Shown piece after piece: positions 27,024-36,234 of a DNA stretch of 64,000 bases. Under the pieces are notes generated by a model, which searched no databases, was not told the DNA's origin, and saw only the letters and a program-made list of their open reading frames with translations. Location of the stretch: NCBI RefSeq assembly GCF_000383615.1, contig NZ_KB911598.1:8448-72447 (forward strand), given 5' to 3'. The first letter of the stretch is position 1; each line of letters begins with the position of its first letter. This stretch comes from Streptomyces canus 299MFChir4.1 (GTDB lineage Bacteria > Actinomycetota > Actinomycetes > Streptomycetales > Streptomycetaceae). The position numbers and the translations under genes were made by a program.

Positions 27024-27845
27024 TCAGGTCCGGGTCACCGGTGCCTGCAGCTCTGTCACCCAGTCGTCCCGGTTCTCGGGGCACTCCAGGTTGATCTCAC
27101 GCGGATATCCGGTCGACTGGTAGCCGTTGGCGTCGATCCAGCGGGCCAGGGTCTGGGCCGTAGGGAGCACGGTGTCCATCGAGCCGCGGTGCACGATGGT
27201 CGCCGCCTGGTCGAGGGACGGCAGGTCGAGGATGCGGAAGGGGCCGTCCTGGAGAGGGGCACTGACCTGGACGGCGGCGTGCACGCTGATCTTGCCGCCG
27301 CCCTCCGGGGCGTCCTCGTAGTAGGCCACACCGGGCCCCGTGGGGGTGACTCCCGCCGAGCCCAAGCGCTGGAACAGTTCGTCGTAGAGCGGCCCGATGA
27401 CCGGGCCGATGTCCTCGGGCTCGTAACTCGCGGCAGTTGCGGTCAGCTCCGCCACCCTGACGGCGGGGACGGTCTTGATGACAACGTCGTTCGTGGGCAT
27501 GTGACCCTCGCTCTCGATCGCTCGGAGCCTCGCCTCGACCTGGACCAGCCTTGCGCCTGCGGCGGCCATGGCGCTCTCCAGTTCAGCCCGCCGCAGCCGC
27601 AGCATGCCGCGCAGTTCCTCCGCGCTGACCTTCTCCTCCACGATGTCTCGGACCTGCTGGAGGGTGAATCCGAGGTCTTTGAGCGCGATGATCCGGTTGA
27701 GGCGGGCGAGCTGGGCGGCGCTGTAGTAGCGGTAGCCACTGGCTGGGTCGACGTGGGCCGGACGCAGCAGGCCGGTCGCGTCGTAGTGACGCAGCATCCG
27801 GACTGAGACGCGGCCGTGCCGGGCGAAGTCTCCGATGGTGAACAT
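27024..27845 (-). CDS. MerR-family regulator with effector-binding (GyrI-like) domain
   Basis: A 273-residue regulator. The MerR winged helix is at residues 1-70 (FTIGDFARHGRVSVRMLRHYDATGLLRPAHVDPASGYRYYSAAQLARLNRI), followed by a coiled-coil dimerisation helix and, from about residue 120, a GyrI/BltR-like effector-binding domain. This two-part build is shared with BmrR-type multidrug sensors. ATG at 27845 directly precedes the conserved FTIGDFA and has GGAGA upstream. The neighbouring WapI-like gene is not an obvious target, so the regulon is unknown. Confidence 0.9.
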   Translation of the reverse strand: MFTIGDFARHGRVSVRMLRHYDATGLLRPAHVDPASGYRYYSAAQLARLNRIIALKDLGFTLQQVRDIVEEKVSAEELRGMLRLRRAELESAMAAAGARLVQVEARLRAIESEGHMPTNDVVIKTVPAVRVAELTATAASYEPEDIGPVIGPLYDELFQRLGSAGVTPTGPGVAYYEDAPEGGGKISVHAAVQVSAPLQDGPFRILDLPSLDQAATIVHRGSMDTVLPTAQTLARWIDANGYQSTGYPREINLECPENRDDWVTELQAPVTRT

Positions 27846-27982
27846 GATGTCTCCAAGCTGATCGCCTGACACGGTGTGAGGGTCAAGAAGCCACTCGGGT
27901 CGCACTACGCGCTGCACGGATGGGTCTGCGGCATGCGGTGGAGCAACTCATGGGGGGTCCAGGCCTGTTGGGCGGCCGTCAG

Positions 27983-28300
27983 TCAGCGATCAGCTGCGCG
28001 AAGCAGCGCGGCTATGCCTACCTGGGCCTCGACGAAGGACTGGTAGATGTCCGCTCCGTTTTCACCCAGCTGCCATGGGGGTGCCGCCTCCATGGACAGA
28101 TGCATACGAATCGCCGCGCCGTCCTCGCTTCGATCTACGCGGTTGAAGGCCAGGACAAGCCCAGACGAGACGCCCTCTGGGGTCATCACCGAGCCACCTA
28201 TTACCAGCCAGTTGTCATCGTAGGGGTCGCCGCGGACCGCGGAGAACCGATACCGCAACGGCCAGAGCTCCACACTGCCCGCCTGATCACCCAAGACCAT
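27983..28300 (-). CDS. WapI-like immunity protein, internally shortened
   Basis: A 105-residue ORF with ELWPLRYRFSAVRGDPYDDNWLVIGGSVMTPEG followed at once by VSSGLVLAFNRVDRSEDGAAIRMHLSMEAAPPWQ and YQSFVEAQVGIAALLRAADR. From memory, WapI-type proteins carry about 45 more residues between these blocks (a WxFxDPCLLTDEA segment) and a longer C-terminus. The frame stays open, so it may still be expressed, but the fold would lack its middle. No toxin gene is beside it. Confidence 0.5.
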   Translation of the reverse strand: MVLGDQAGSVELWPLRYRFSAVRGDPYDDNWLVIGGSVMTPEGVSSGLVLAFNRVDRSEDGAAIRMHLSMEAAPPWQLGENGADIYQSFVEAQVGIAALLRAADR

Positions 28301-28425
28301 TGCCAGAGGGTGTCACGGACCTTCTCCACGCTGCACAGGCCCTCGCAACACGTCAGCTCGACCCCAGCCTTGACCAGGAGTGCCTGAGCTCGACCGGACC
28401 GGGTGGAGGCACCCCGCAGAGTCAA

Positions 28426-28461
28426 CCGCTGCCGCTGCCGCTGCCGCTGCCGCTGCCGCTG
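28426..28461. repeat. Six tandem CCGCTG hexamers
   Basis: Six exact copies of CCGCTG. In reverse they read as an Ala/Ala-type or Gly/Ser-type run depending on frame. They lie in the gene-free stretch before the CBM13 island and mark a slippage-prone spot. Confidence 0.85.
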
Positions 28462-29192
28462 CCACCGAGGGGCTTGCCCGGCGGCCCCGCGGACTCGTCA
28501 CCTTTGCGCCGCAGTGCCGCAGCCCCCTGCTGCCGCACCGAAGCGGCGCCGAAGCCGGACACCCCGAACGCCCGACCGCCACGAGTACGCAAGGGAGCAA
28601 CACGCCAGGCTGCCGGGCCTGTCACGCCCCCGCGCCTCACATCTCCCGTGGAGGCCGGAATCGAATCGGTTCCGCGCAAGCGCTTCGACGGGATGCTACG
28701 ACCGGCGGAACATGGGGTCAATGGCGTGCCGCACAGCGAAGGCGGTGCCCACGCACAGGTGAAGGACCAGCGCATCAGCGGATTCGGTGCGCGTTGACCC
28801 CTCGTCAGCCGTATTCGACGACCGCGTTCCTGCTCAGTGGCGTTGCAGGGGTGCGCCCGAGTGAGCGGAGCCCGGCCGTCGATCGGACCCCCGCGATCCG
28901 CCGCGCCGCCCCGACGGCAGCGAGCACAACCGCTCGTCCGCTCACACGCCGAACCTGCCTGAGCGGCCCGGTGGAAGGCAATCCGGGAAGATCGGCGATC
29001 GAACCGATTCCGCGCACGAGTCGGACGGAGGATGTCCGGACCCTTGACAGCCCTACGGAATCGGGAGCACCGTCTCCCCCCGAAACCTCTCTGCAATCCC
29101 ACTGCAAGAACGGCACCTTCAAGCGCTGCCGCATGTGTCAGCGCTCCCAGCACGGAACCCGACTGGATCCGCCGGCACGGTAGGGAGATCGG
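28462..29192. promoter_or_regulatory. Regulatory region upstream of the CBM13 island
   Basis: No supported gene in about 730 bases. Two similar 18-mers, 28661-28678 and 28999-29016 (16 of 18 bases the same, both ending TTCCGCGCA), lie 338 bases apart. An AAGCGCTT palindrome follows the first at 28678-28685; the same core flanks the GH36 promoter at 54.3 kb. These are candidate LacI-type operators for the GH54 gene. No clear -35/-10 pair was found. Confidence 0.4.
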
Positions 29193-30797
29193 ATGGGAAC
29201 GACAGGTACCACAGGGGCCGAACGCCACGTGCTGTTCGGGCGCGGTGGCGTCCAACGACTGCTCGCTGCGATACGGCGCCGCGGAAGGCCGGGAAATGGG
29301 CCGGACCAGGCATCTGTCCGCTCGTGGGAGCGCTCCCGCACCTCTCGGCCGAAAACATTCGCCCGGGCGGGGGCCGCGGCTGTGCTCGCCGTCGGCGCGA
29401 TGGCCGGTGCCACGGCCACGACCGGGACGGCCCGGGCCGCCACCTCCGGACCGTGTGATCTCTACGCGGCCGGCGGAACGCCCTGTGTGGCGGCCCACAG
29501 CACGACCCGCGCGCTGTACGCCTCGTACAACGGGCCGCTGTACCAGGTCAGGCGCGCCTCGGACAACACCACCCGCGACGTCGGCGTCCTGAGTGCGGGC
29601 GGGTACGCCGACGCCGCCGCGCAGGACTCGTTCTGCTCGGGGACGACCTGCCTGATCTCGATCATCTACGACCAGTCCGGTCGCGGGAACAACCTCACCC
29701 AGGCGCCCGGCGGCGGTGCCGCGGGTGGTCCCGACAACCTCGCGAACGCGACGGCCGCGCCCACCACGGTGGGCGGTCACAAGGCCTACGGCGTCTTCGT
29801 GGCACCCGGTACGGGATACCGCAACAACCACACCAACGGCATCGCGACCGGGGACAACCCCGAGGGCATGTACGCGATCTTCGACGGCACGCACTACAAC
29901 GGCGGCTGCTGCTTCGACTACGGCAATGCCGAGACGGACAGCAACGACGACGGCAACGGCACCATGGAGGCCATCTACTTCGGCAACATCAAGGTCTGGG
30001 GCTACGGTGCGGGCAACGGCCCCTGGATCATGGCCGACCTGGAGAACGGCCTGTTCTCCGGGGTGAATCAGCACTACAACGCGAACGACCCGACCATCAA
30101 CTACCGGTACACGACCGCCATCGTCAAAGGCGGCCCGAACCACTGGGCGATCCGCGGTGGCAACGCGCAGTCGGGCAGCCTGTCCACGTTCTACGACGGT
30201 CCGCGCCCCAACGTCGCGGGCTACAACCCGATGCGGAAGCAGGGCGCCATCATCCTGGGTATCGGTGGTGACAACAGCAAGGGCGCCCAAGGGACCTTCT
30301 ACGAGGGCGTGATGACCTCCGGCTACCCGTCGGACGCCACCGAGAACGCGGTTCAGGCCAACATCACCGCCGCCGGATACAGCAATGCGACCGGCGGGAC
30401 GGGCACCGGCGCGCTGCACGCGGTGGGCGCGGGCAAGTGCCTGGACGTCCCGAATTCGTCCACCACGGCCGGCACGCAGCTGCAGATCTGGGACTGCGGC
30501 GGTGGCGCCAACCAGAGCTGGACCCGTACCTCCTCCAACCAGTTGACCGTATACAGCGGCAGCAGCCAGCTGTGCCTGGACGCGTACAACAACCAGACCA
30601 CCGCCGGCACCAAGGTGGTGACCTGGCCGTGCAACGGCGGCGCCAACCAGCAGTGGCAGCTGAACTCCGACGGCACCGTCACCGGCATCCAGTCCGGACT
30701 CTGCCTCGACGTCACCGGGGCCTCCACGGCCAACGGCGCCCTGGCCGAACTGTGGACCTGCAACGGCGGTTCCAACCAGCGATGGAACCTCAGCTGA
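29193..30797 (+). CDS. Secreted GH54 alpha-L-arabinofuranosidase with C-terminal CBM13
   Basis: A 534-residue exported enzyme. A long basic N-terminus and a hydrophobic stretch (AGAAAVLAVGAMAGATATTG, about 59-80) end near ARAA. The GH54 domain (87-400) closely follows fungal AbfB: CDLYAAGGTPCVAAHSTTRAL, the vicinal-cysteine loop GGCCFDYGNAET, nucleophile E284 in ADLENGL and acid/base D360 in IGGDNS (by analogy to AbfB). A CBM13 trefoil (405-534) has three CLD-QxW repeats. It releases arabinose from arabinoxylan or arabinan. ATG 29193 has AGGGAG 5 bases upstream, giving an unusually long leader. A GGGAGCGCTCCC palindrome lies inside the coding region. Confidence 0.92.
   Translation: MGTTGTTGAERHVLFGRGGVQRLLAAIRRRGRPGNGPDQASVRSWERSRTSRPKTFARAGAAAVLAVGAMAGATATTGTARAATSGPCDLYAAGGTPCVAAHSTTRALYASYNGPLYQVRRASDNTTRDVGVLSAGGYADAAAQDSFCSGTTCLISIIYDQSGRGNNLTQAPGGGAAGGPDNLANATAAPTTVGGHKAYGVFVAPGTGYRNNHTNGIATGDNPEGMYAIFDGTHYNGGCCFDYGNAETDSNDDGNGTMEAIYFGNIKVWGYGAGNGPWIMADLENGLFSGVNQHYNANDPTINYRYTTAIVKGGPNHWAIRGGNAQSGSLSTFYDGPRPNVAGYNPMRKQGAIILGIGGDNSKGAQGTFYEGVMTSGYPSDATENAVQANITAAGYSNATGGTGTGALHAVGAGKCLDVPNSSTTAGTQLQIWDCGGGANQSWTRTSSNQLTVYSGSSQLCLDAYNNQTTAGTKVVTWPCNGGANQQWQLNSDGTVTGIQSGLCLDVTGASTANGALAELWTCNGGSNQRWNLS
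29325..29338. promoter_or_regulatory. CebR-like palindrome inside the GH54 leader
   Basis: The sequence TGGGAGCGCTCCCG contains a perfect 12-bp palindrome and matches the CebR operator consensus TGGGAGCGCTCCCA in 13 of 14 bases. It lies about 130 bases after the assumed start codon. It could block elongation or reveal a mis-set transcription start. Binding is not shown. Confidence 0.5.
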
Positions 30798-30811
30798 GGG
30801 GAACGGCCGCA

Positions 30812-30843
30812 GCCCGTGGCCGGGTTCACCGCCGGCCACGGGC
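30812..30843 (+). terminator. Hairpin after the first GH54 gene
   Basis: Perfect 12-bp arms (30812-30823 with 30832-30843) around an 8-base loop, 15 bases after the stop. It separates the GH54 gene from the following gene group. Confidence 0.7.
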
Positions 30844-30984
30844 CTTCACCGACCCAACGTCCATGACCGGCTCCGCTCGCCCCGCCAGGAGAGCGCAGGT
30901 CATGCAGACGGCCCCGGCGGCCCCGGCGGCCGAACAACCACTGGGCCCCACACCAGGCGCCACCGCCCCCACTGGAGGATGACG

Positions 30985-33435
30985 ATGTCCGGAGCCAGAG
31001 CGCTCCGCGGCCTCTGGGCCGCCCCCGTAGCTCTGTTCGCCTTACTCGCCGGGAGCCTGCCCATGGCCGGGGCCGCGTTCGCCGCCGTACCGGCCGTGCG
31101 CCAGGCAGCGGCCGCCGACCTGTACGTGGCCCCGGACGCGGCTCCCGGCGGGAACGGCACCGCCGAGCAGCCGTTCGCGACGATCGACCAGGCGCGGCAG
31201 CCCGCGCACCGGCTCTCGGCCGATTCGGACGTCGTGGTCCACCTGGCCGGTGGCACCTACCGGCAGTCCAAGCCGCTGACCTTCGGCTCCGGCGACGGCG
31301 GCCAGAACGGCCACACGATCACCTACCAGGCCATGTCCGGGCAGCAACCGGTCGTGAGCGGTGCCCAGCGGATATCTGGTTGGCAGGTGCATGATCAGAA
31401 CAGCAACATCTGGTCGGCCCACGTCGGCACCGGCGTGAACACGCGTCAGTTGTACCTGAACGGCAAGCAGGCACCGCGCGCGGCGATCCAGGTGCCCCGC
31501 TCCGGCTTCACCTTCACCCAGACCGGCCTGACCGTCACCGACTCCTCCCTCGACTACCTGGCCGGTCTCTCGGACCAGAGCCACATGGAAGTCGAGAGCC
31601 TCAACTCCTTCACCGACCGCTACGCGCCGGTCCAGTCGATCAGCGGCAGGACCATCACCATGCAGCAGCCCGCGTGGAACAACAACTCCTGGGGCTACGA
31701 CACCATCAACGCGCCGTTCGCCGGCGGGACCATGTACCTGGAGAACAACTACGCGTTCCTCAAGCAGGCCGGGCAGTGGTACCTCGACTCGTCCACCGGC
31801 GACCTGTACTACCGCGCCCAGCCGGGGCAGAACCCGAACAGCCTCGACGTGGAACTGCCCCGGCTGCAGAGCCTGTTGGGCATCAGCGGCAGCTACGGCT
31901 CACCCGCGACCGGCCTGGGATTCACCGGCATCCGGTTCACCGGGACCTCCTGGCTCGGCCCGAGCGGACCCGACGGGTACGCGGACCAGCAGAGCGGCGC
32001 GCACATCACCGGCGCCTACGCGATGCCCGCCAACTGGCTGAGCACCTGCAAGTCGGGCTGCACACAGTTCGAGGCCACCCGGAACCACTGGGTGCAGATG
32101 CCCGCGGCCGTCCAGGTCTCCGCCGCCACCGGCATCACGTTCTCGGGTGACACGTTCTCCGAACTCGGACAGGCCGGACTGGGCGTGGGCAACGACGGTG
32201 TCGCCACGGCCTCCGGCACCGGACTCGGCGCGAACGGTGTGACCATCACCGGCAACACGTTCACCGGCATCGCGGGCAGCGGCATCCAGGTCGGGGGCAT
32301 CCAGCCGGACGCGCACCACCCCGCCAACCCGCAGATGACCAACCAGAACATCACCATCAGCAACAACAAGGTCAGCGGGGTGGGCACCGACTACAAGGAG
32401 ACCGCGGGAATCCTGTCCACCTACGTCTCCAACGCGACGATCACCCACAACCAGTGCGACCACCTGCCCTACGACGGGATCGACATCGGCTGGGGGTGGG
32501 GGATGAACGACCCGGGCGGCAGCCAGGACTACGCCAACCGGGGCACGTACAACTACCAGCCGGTCTACAGCACTCCCACGACGCTGAAGAACAACACCGT
32601 CTCCCACAACCTGGTCTTCGACACCAAGAACGCGATGTTCGACGGCGGCAGCATCTACAGCCTGTCCGCGGCCCCCGGCTCGGTGATCTCCGACAACTAC
32701 ATGTACGACAACAACCGCACCACCGCGCTGTACCTGGACGAGGGCTCCCGGTACCTGAAGGTGTCCACCAACGTGGTGCAGGACGCGGGCAACTGGGCGC
32801 TCACCAACGCCAACGCGAACAACCACACCGACGACAGCACGTTCTCCGGCAACTGGTACAACGGCGGCAACACATACGTGGCCACCGGCCCTCCGCACAA
32901 CAACGTCCTCACCGGCAACGTCCTGGTCAGCGGCACCAACTGGCCTCAGGGCGCCCGAGATGTCATCCAGCAGGCGGGCGTCCAGTCCTCGGGCGGAGGC
33001 GGCTTCCCCACGGGCTTCCACCAGTTGGTGATCGGCAGCAACAGCCTGTGCCTGGACGTGTACGGCAACTCCACCAGCGCGGGCGCCGCGATCGACCAGT
33101 GGACCTGCAACGGGCAGGGCAACCAGCAGTTCGAGTTCGTGCCGGTCTCGGGCGGCTACGGGCAACTGCGCGCGCAGAGCTCCGGACAGGTCGTGGCGGT
33201 GGCGGGCGGCTCCACCACCGCCGGTACGCCGAACATCGTTCAGCAGGCCGCGGGTGGAGCGTCCAGCGCTCTGTGGCTGCCGGTACAGCAGTCCGACGGC
33301 TCGTATTCCTTCAAGAACCAGAACAGCGGCCTCTGCCTGGACGTCCACGGCGGCGGCAGCAACCTGGGCCAGCAACTGGACCAGTGGCAGTGCAAGAACG
33401 CACCCGGCACCAACCAGGACTTCACCCCCCGCTGA
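30985..33435 (+). CDS. Secreted right-handed beta-helix enzyme (GH141-like) with CBM13
   Basis: An 816-residue exported protein. The signal peptide (about 1-35) is followed by DLYVAPDAAPGGNGTAEQPF, VVVHLAGGTYRQSKPL and QPVVSGAQRISGWQV, the standard opening of GH141-type parallel beta-helix enzymes. Many short helix coils with stacked Asn follow (GVTITGNTFTGIAGSGIQVGG and the like). A trefoil of another CBM13 subtype occupies about 685-816 (GFHQLVIGSNSLCLDVYGN, then QLDQWQCKNAPGTNQDF). Known GH141 members act as alpha-L-fucosidase or xylanase; the activity here is open. ATG 30985 has GGAGG 6 bases upstream. Confidence 0.75.
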   Translation: MSGARALRGLWAAPVALFALLAGSLPMAGAAFAAVPAVRQAAAADLYVAPDAAPGGNGTAEQPFATIDQARQPAHRLSADSDVVVHLAGGTYRQSKPLTFGSGDGGQNGHTITYQAMSGQQPVVSGAQRISGWQVHDQNSNIWSAHVGTGVNTRQLYLNGKQAPRAAIQVPRSGFTFTQTGLTVTDSSLDYLAGLSDQSHMEVESLNSFTDRYAPVQSISGRTITMQQPAWNNNSWGYDTINAPFAGGTMYLENNYAFLKQAGQWYLDSSTGDLYYRAQPGQNPNSLDVELPRLQSLLGISGSYGSPATGLGFTGIRFTGTSWLGPSGPDGYADQQSGAHITGAYAMPANWLSTCKSGCTQFEATRNHWVQMPAAVQVSAATGITFSGDTFSELGQAGLGVGNDGVATASGTGLGANGVTITGNTFTGIAGSGIQVGGIQPDAHHPANPQMTNQNITISNNKVSGVGTDYKETAGILSTYVSNATITHNQCDHLPYDGIDIGWGWGMNDPGGSQDYANRGTYNYQPVYSTPTTLKNNTVSHNLVFDTKNAMFDGGSIYSLSAAPGSVISDNYMYDNNRTTALYLDEGSRYLKVSTNVVQDAGNWALTNANANNHTDDSTFSGNWYNGGNTYVATGPPHNNVLTGNVLVSGTNWPQGARDVIQQAGVQSSGGGGFPTGFHQLVIGSNSLCLDVYGNSTSAGAAIDQWTCNGQGNQQFEFVPVSGGYGQLRAQSSGQVVAVAGGSTTAGTPNIVQQAAGGASSALWLPVQQSDGSYSFKNQNSGLCLDVHGGGSNLGQQLDQWQCKNAPGTNQDFTPR

Positions 33436-33519
33436 CCTGCTCGCGCCTCCGGAGCGCCTGCACGGACCGGCGGTTCGTTCACCCCCCACCCACTGTCCCG
33501 CACCCAGTGAGGATCGCTG

Positions 33520-34653
33520 ATGAAGAAGTACTGGGCACCTTTGGCCGCGGCCCTGGCGGCCACCCTCGGAATGGGCGCCGCATGGCCTGCCGCGGCAACC
33601 GCCGCCGAGGCGCCGACCTCCGTCACGCGGGCCGCCGCGCCCACACCCCTGCGGCTGATGCCGTTGGGCGACTCGATCACCTGGGGCGTCGGCAGCCCCT
33701 CCGGGAACAGCTACCGGAGCTTTCTGGCGAACAAGCTGACGGCCGCGGGGCACACCCTGGACTTCGTCGGCTCGGGGCGCAACGGCACCATGTCCGACCC
33801 GGACAACGAAGGCCACTCCGGCTGGCGGATCGACCAGATCGCCGGCATCGCGGACTCCGTGCTGGCCCGCTACCGCCCCAACGTGGTCACCCTGGAGATC
33901 GGCACCAACGACCTCAACGGCAACTACCAGATCCCGACCGCGGCCGACCGGCTCCACGCGCTCATCGACCAGATCACCAGGGCCGCACCCGACGCGACCG
34001 TGCTCGTCGGCACCGTGATCATCTCCACCAGCGGCACCGAGGAGGCCAACCGGCCCGCGTTCAACGCCAAGTTGCCCGGGATCGTCCAGGCCGAGCAGGC
34101 TGCCGGCAAGCACGTACGTCTCGTGGACATGAGCGCCCTGACCGCCGCGGACCTGTCCGACGCCCTGCACCCCAACGACAGCGGCTTCGGCAAGATGGCG
34201 GACGCCTTCAACGCGGGGATCCAGGCCGCGGACGCGGCAGGCTGGATCAAGCCGCCGGATTCCGCGGCCGGGCAGGTGCGCTCCGGGATCGCGGGGAAGT
34301 GCCTGGGGGTCAACGGCGGCAACAGCGCCAACGGGACCGCCGCGGAGATCCGGTCCTGTGACGGCTCCGCCGCGCAAACATGGTCCGCGCGCTCCGACGG
34401 CACCCTGAGGGCGCTCGGGAAGTGCCTGGACGCCACCGGTCGTGGTACGGCCAACGGCACCAAGATCGAGATCTGGGACTGCAACGGCGGCACCAACCAG
34501 CAATGGCAGACGTACAACGGCGGCTACCGCAACCCGGTCTCCGGCCGTTGCCTCGACGACCCCAACGCGTCCACCACCGACGGTACGCAACTGGTCCTGT
34601 GGGACTGCAACGGCGGAGCCCACCAGCAGTGGACCGCTCTGCCCGTGTCCTGA
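33520..34653 (+). CDS. Secreted CE3-like acetyl-xylan esterase with CBM13
   Basis: A 377-residue exported SGNH hydrolase. The signal peptide ends near ATAAEA. Catalytic blocks: LGDSITWG (Ser52), GHSGWRIDQI, IGTNDLNG (Asn130) and SDALHPND (Asp214, His217), the arrangement of family CE3 acetyl-xylan esterases. A CBM13 trefoil covers about 252-377. It would remove acetyl groups that shield xylan from GH10. It lies 84 bases after the beta-helix gene and 51 before the xylanase gene, in one likely operon. Confidence 0.88.
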   Translation: MKKYWAPLAAALAATLGMGAAWPAAATAAEAPTSVTRAAAPTPLRLMPLGDSITWGVGSPSGNSYRSFLANKLTAAGHTLDFVGSGRNGTMSDPDNEGHSGWRIDQIAGIADSVLARYRPNVVTLEIGTNDLNGNYQIPTAADRLHALIDQITRAAPDATVLVGTVIISTSGTEEANRPAFNAKLPGIVQAEQAAGKHVRLVDMSALTAADLSDALHPNDSGFGKMADAFNAGIQAADAAGWIKPPDSAAGQVRSGIAGKCLGVNGGNSANGTAAEIRSCDGSAAQTWSARSDGTLRALGKCLDATGRGTANGTKIEIWDCNGGTNQQWQTYNGGYRNPVSGRCLDDPNASTTDGTQLVLWDCNGGAHQQWTALPVS

Positions 34654-34704
34654 CCCACCTCGTGACCCCACTCTCACGCACCCGCACAAGGAGGTTGATC
34701 CTTC

Positions 34705-36180
34705 ATGTCCTGGCTCAACGACGAGCCTCTGCTCCGCAGGGCCCTGGTCTCGGCCACCGGCCTTCTGGCCGGCACGGCACTGGCCCTGACCGGACCGGCG
34801 AGCCTCACCGCGCACGCGGCTTCCGGCACGCTGGGCGCGGCGGCGGCAGACAGCGGCCGCTATTTCGGTACGGCCGTGGCTGCCGGAAAACTCGGCAACT
34901 CGACGTACTCCACGATTCTCGACCGGGAATTCAACATGATCACCCCGGAGAACGAGATGAAGTGGGACACCACCGAACCGTCCCGCGGCAACTTCAACTT
35001 CGGCCCGGCCGACCAGATCGTCAGCCATGCCACCGCGCACGGGCAGCGGATGCGCGGCCACACCCTGGTGTGGCACTCGCAGCTGCCCGGCTGGGTCGGC
35101 TCCATCGGTGACGCAGGCACCCTGCGCAGCGTGATGAACAACCACATCACCACCGAGATGAACCATTTCAAGGGCAAGATCTACGCCTGGGACGTGGTCA
35201 ACGAGGCGTTCGCCGACGGCGGCAGCGGCCAGCACCGCAGCTCGGTCTTCCAGAACGTGCTCGGCAACGGCTTCATCGAGGAGGCCTTCCGCACCGCCCG
35301 GGCCGCCGACCCCTCGGCCAAGCTCTGCTACAACGACTACAACATCGAGAACTGGACCGACGCCAAGACGCAGGGCGTCTACAACATGGTCCGGGACTTC
35401 AAGGCGCGCGGTGTGCCCATCGACTGCGTCGGCCTCCAGAGCCACTTCGGCGCAGGCGGCCCGCCGTCGAGCTTCCAGACCACCCTGTCCAACTTCGCCG
35501 CCCTCGGCGTCGACGTCCAGATCACCGAACTCGACATCGCCCAGGCCTCGGCGACCGCGTACGGGAACACGGTCCGGGCGTGCATGAACGTCGCCCGCTG
35601 CACCGGCATCACGGTGTGGGGGATCAGGGACAGCGACTCGTGGCGGACGGGGGAGAACCCGCTGCTGTTCGACAACAACGGCAACAAGAAGCCTGCCTAC
35701 GACGCGGCCCTTTCCGCGCTCGGCGGAGGTACGGGGAATCCAGGCGGAGGCATCGTCTCGGGCCAGGTGTACTCGTTGACCGACGTGGCCGCGGGCCGGG
35801 TGCTGGACGTGCCGTCCGGACAGACGGCGAACGGCACGCCCGTGCAAGTCTGGGACGCCAACGGCAGTGCCGCGAACCAGCAGTGGCGGGCGAGTCAGAA
35901 CGGCGACGGCTCCTACACGCTGACGAACATCGCCAGCGGGCGGGTCCTGGACGAACCCGGCGGCCAGACGGGCAACGGCACCCGGATGACGATCTGGGAC
36001 GCCAACGGCGGTGCGAACCAGCACTGGCGGGCGAGCGTCAACGGCGACGGTTCGTACACCCTGATCAACGTCGCCTCGGGCCGGGCGCTGGAGATCCCCA
36101 GCGGGCAGACCGGCAACGGGGCCCCGGTCCAGATCTGGGACTCCAACGGCGGCGCCAACCAGCACTGGAACTTCAGGTGA
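34705..36180 (+). CDS. Secreted GH10 endo-beta-1,4-xylanase with CBM13
   Basis: A 491-residue exported enzyme. After a signal peptide (about 1-38), the GH10 barrel (about 45-340) shows ITPENEMKWD, GHTLVWHSQLPGW, acid/base E167 in WDVVNEAF and nucleophile E275 in VQITELDIA. The domain closely follows the Streptomyces XlnA type. A trefoil CBM13 (about 352-491) has three copies of SGRxLDxPxGQTxNG with QHW. It cuts the xylan backbone. AAGGAGG lies 8-10 bases before the ATG. Confidence 0.95.
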   Translation: MSWLNDEPLLRRALVSATGLLAGTALALTGPASLTAHAASGTLGAAAADSGRYFGTAVAAGKLGNSTYSTILDREFNMITPENEMKWDTTEPSRGNFNFGPADQIVSHATAHGQRMRGHTLVWHSQLPGWVGSIGDAGTLRSVMNNHITTEMNHFKGKIYAWDVVNEAFADGGSGQHRSSVFQNVLGNGFIEEAFRTARAADPSAKLCYNDYNIENWTDAKTQGVYNMVRDFKARGVPIDCVGLQSHFGAGGPPSSFQTTLSNFAALGVDVQITELDIAQASATAYGNTVRACMNVARCTGITVWGIRDSDSWRTGENPLLFDNNGNKKPAYDAALSALGGGTGNPGGGIVSGQVYSLTDVAAGRVLDVPSGQTANGTPVQVWDANGSAANQQWRASQNGDGSYTLTNIASGRVLDEPGGQTGNGTRMTIWDANGGANQHWRASVNGDGSYTLINVASGRALEIPSGQTGNGAPVQIWDSNGGANQHWNFR

Positions 36181-36200
36181 GGTGACCCGGAACGAACACC

Positions 36201-36234
36201 CCGCGTCCGGTACGGCGGCCGTCGCCGGACGCGG
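36201..36234 (+). terminator. Hairpin after the xylanase gene
   Basis: 10-bp arms CCGCGTCCGG and CCGGACGCGG around a 14-base loop, 20 bases after the stop. It probably ends the 30985-36180 operon. The 218 bases up to 36452 contain no gene and must carry the promoter of the next unit (a TTGACT occurs near 36315). Confidence 0.6.

Noticed and set aside
28380..29183. Possible plus-strand gene encoding an Ala run from the CCGCTG repeat
   Set aside because: No start with ribosome-binding site, biased composition and no family resemblance; treated as intergenic.
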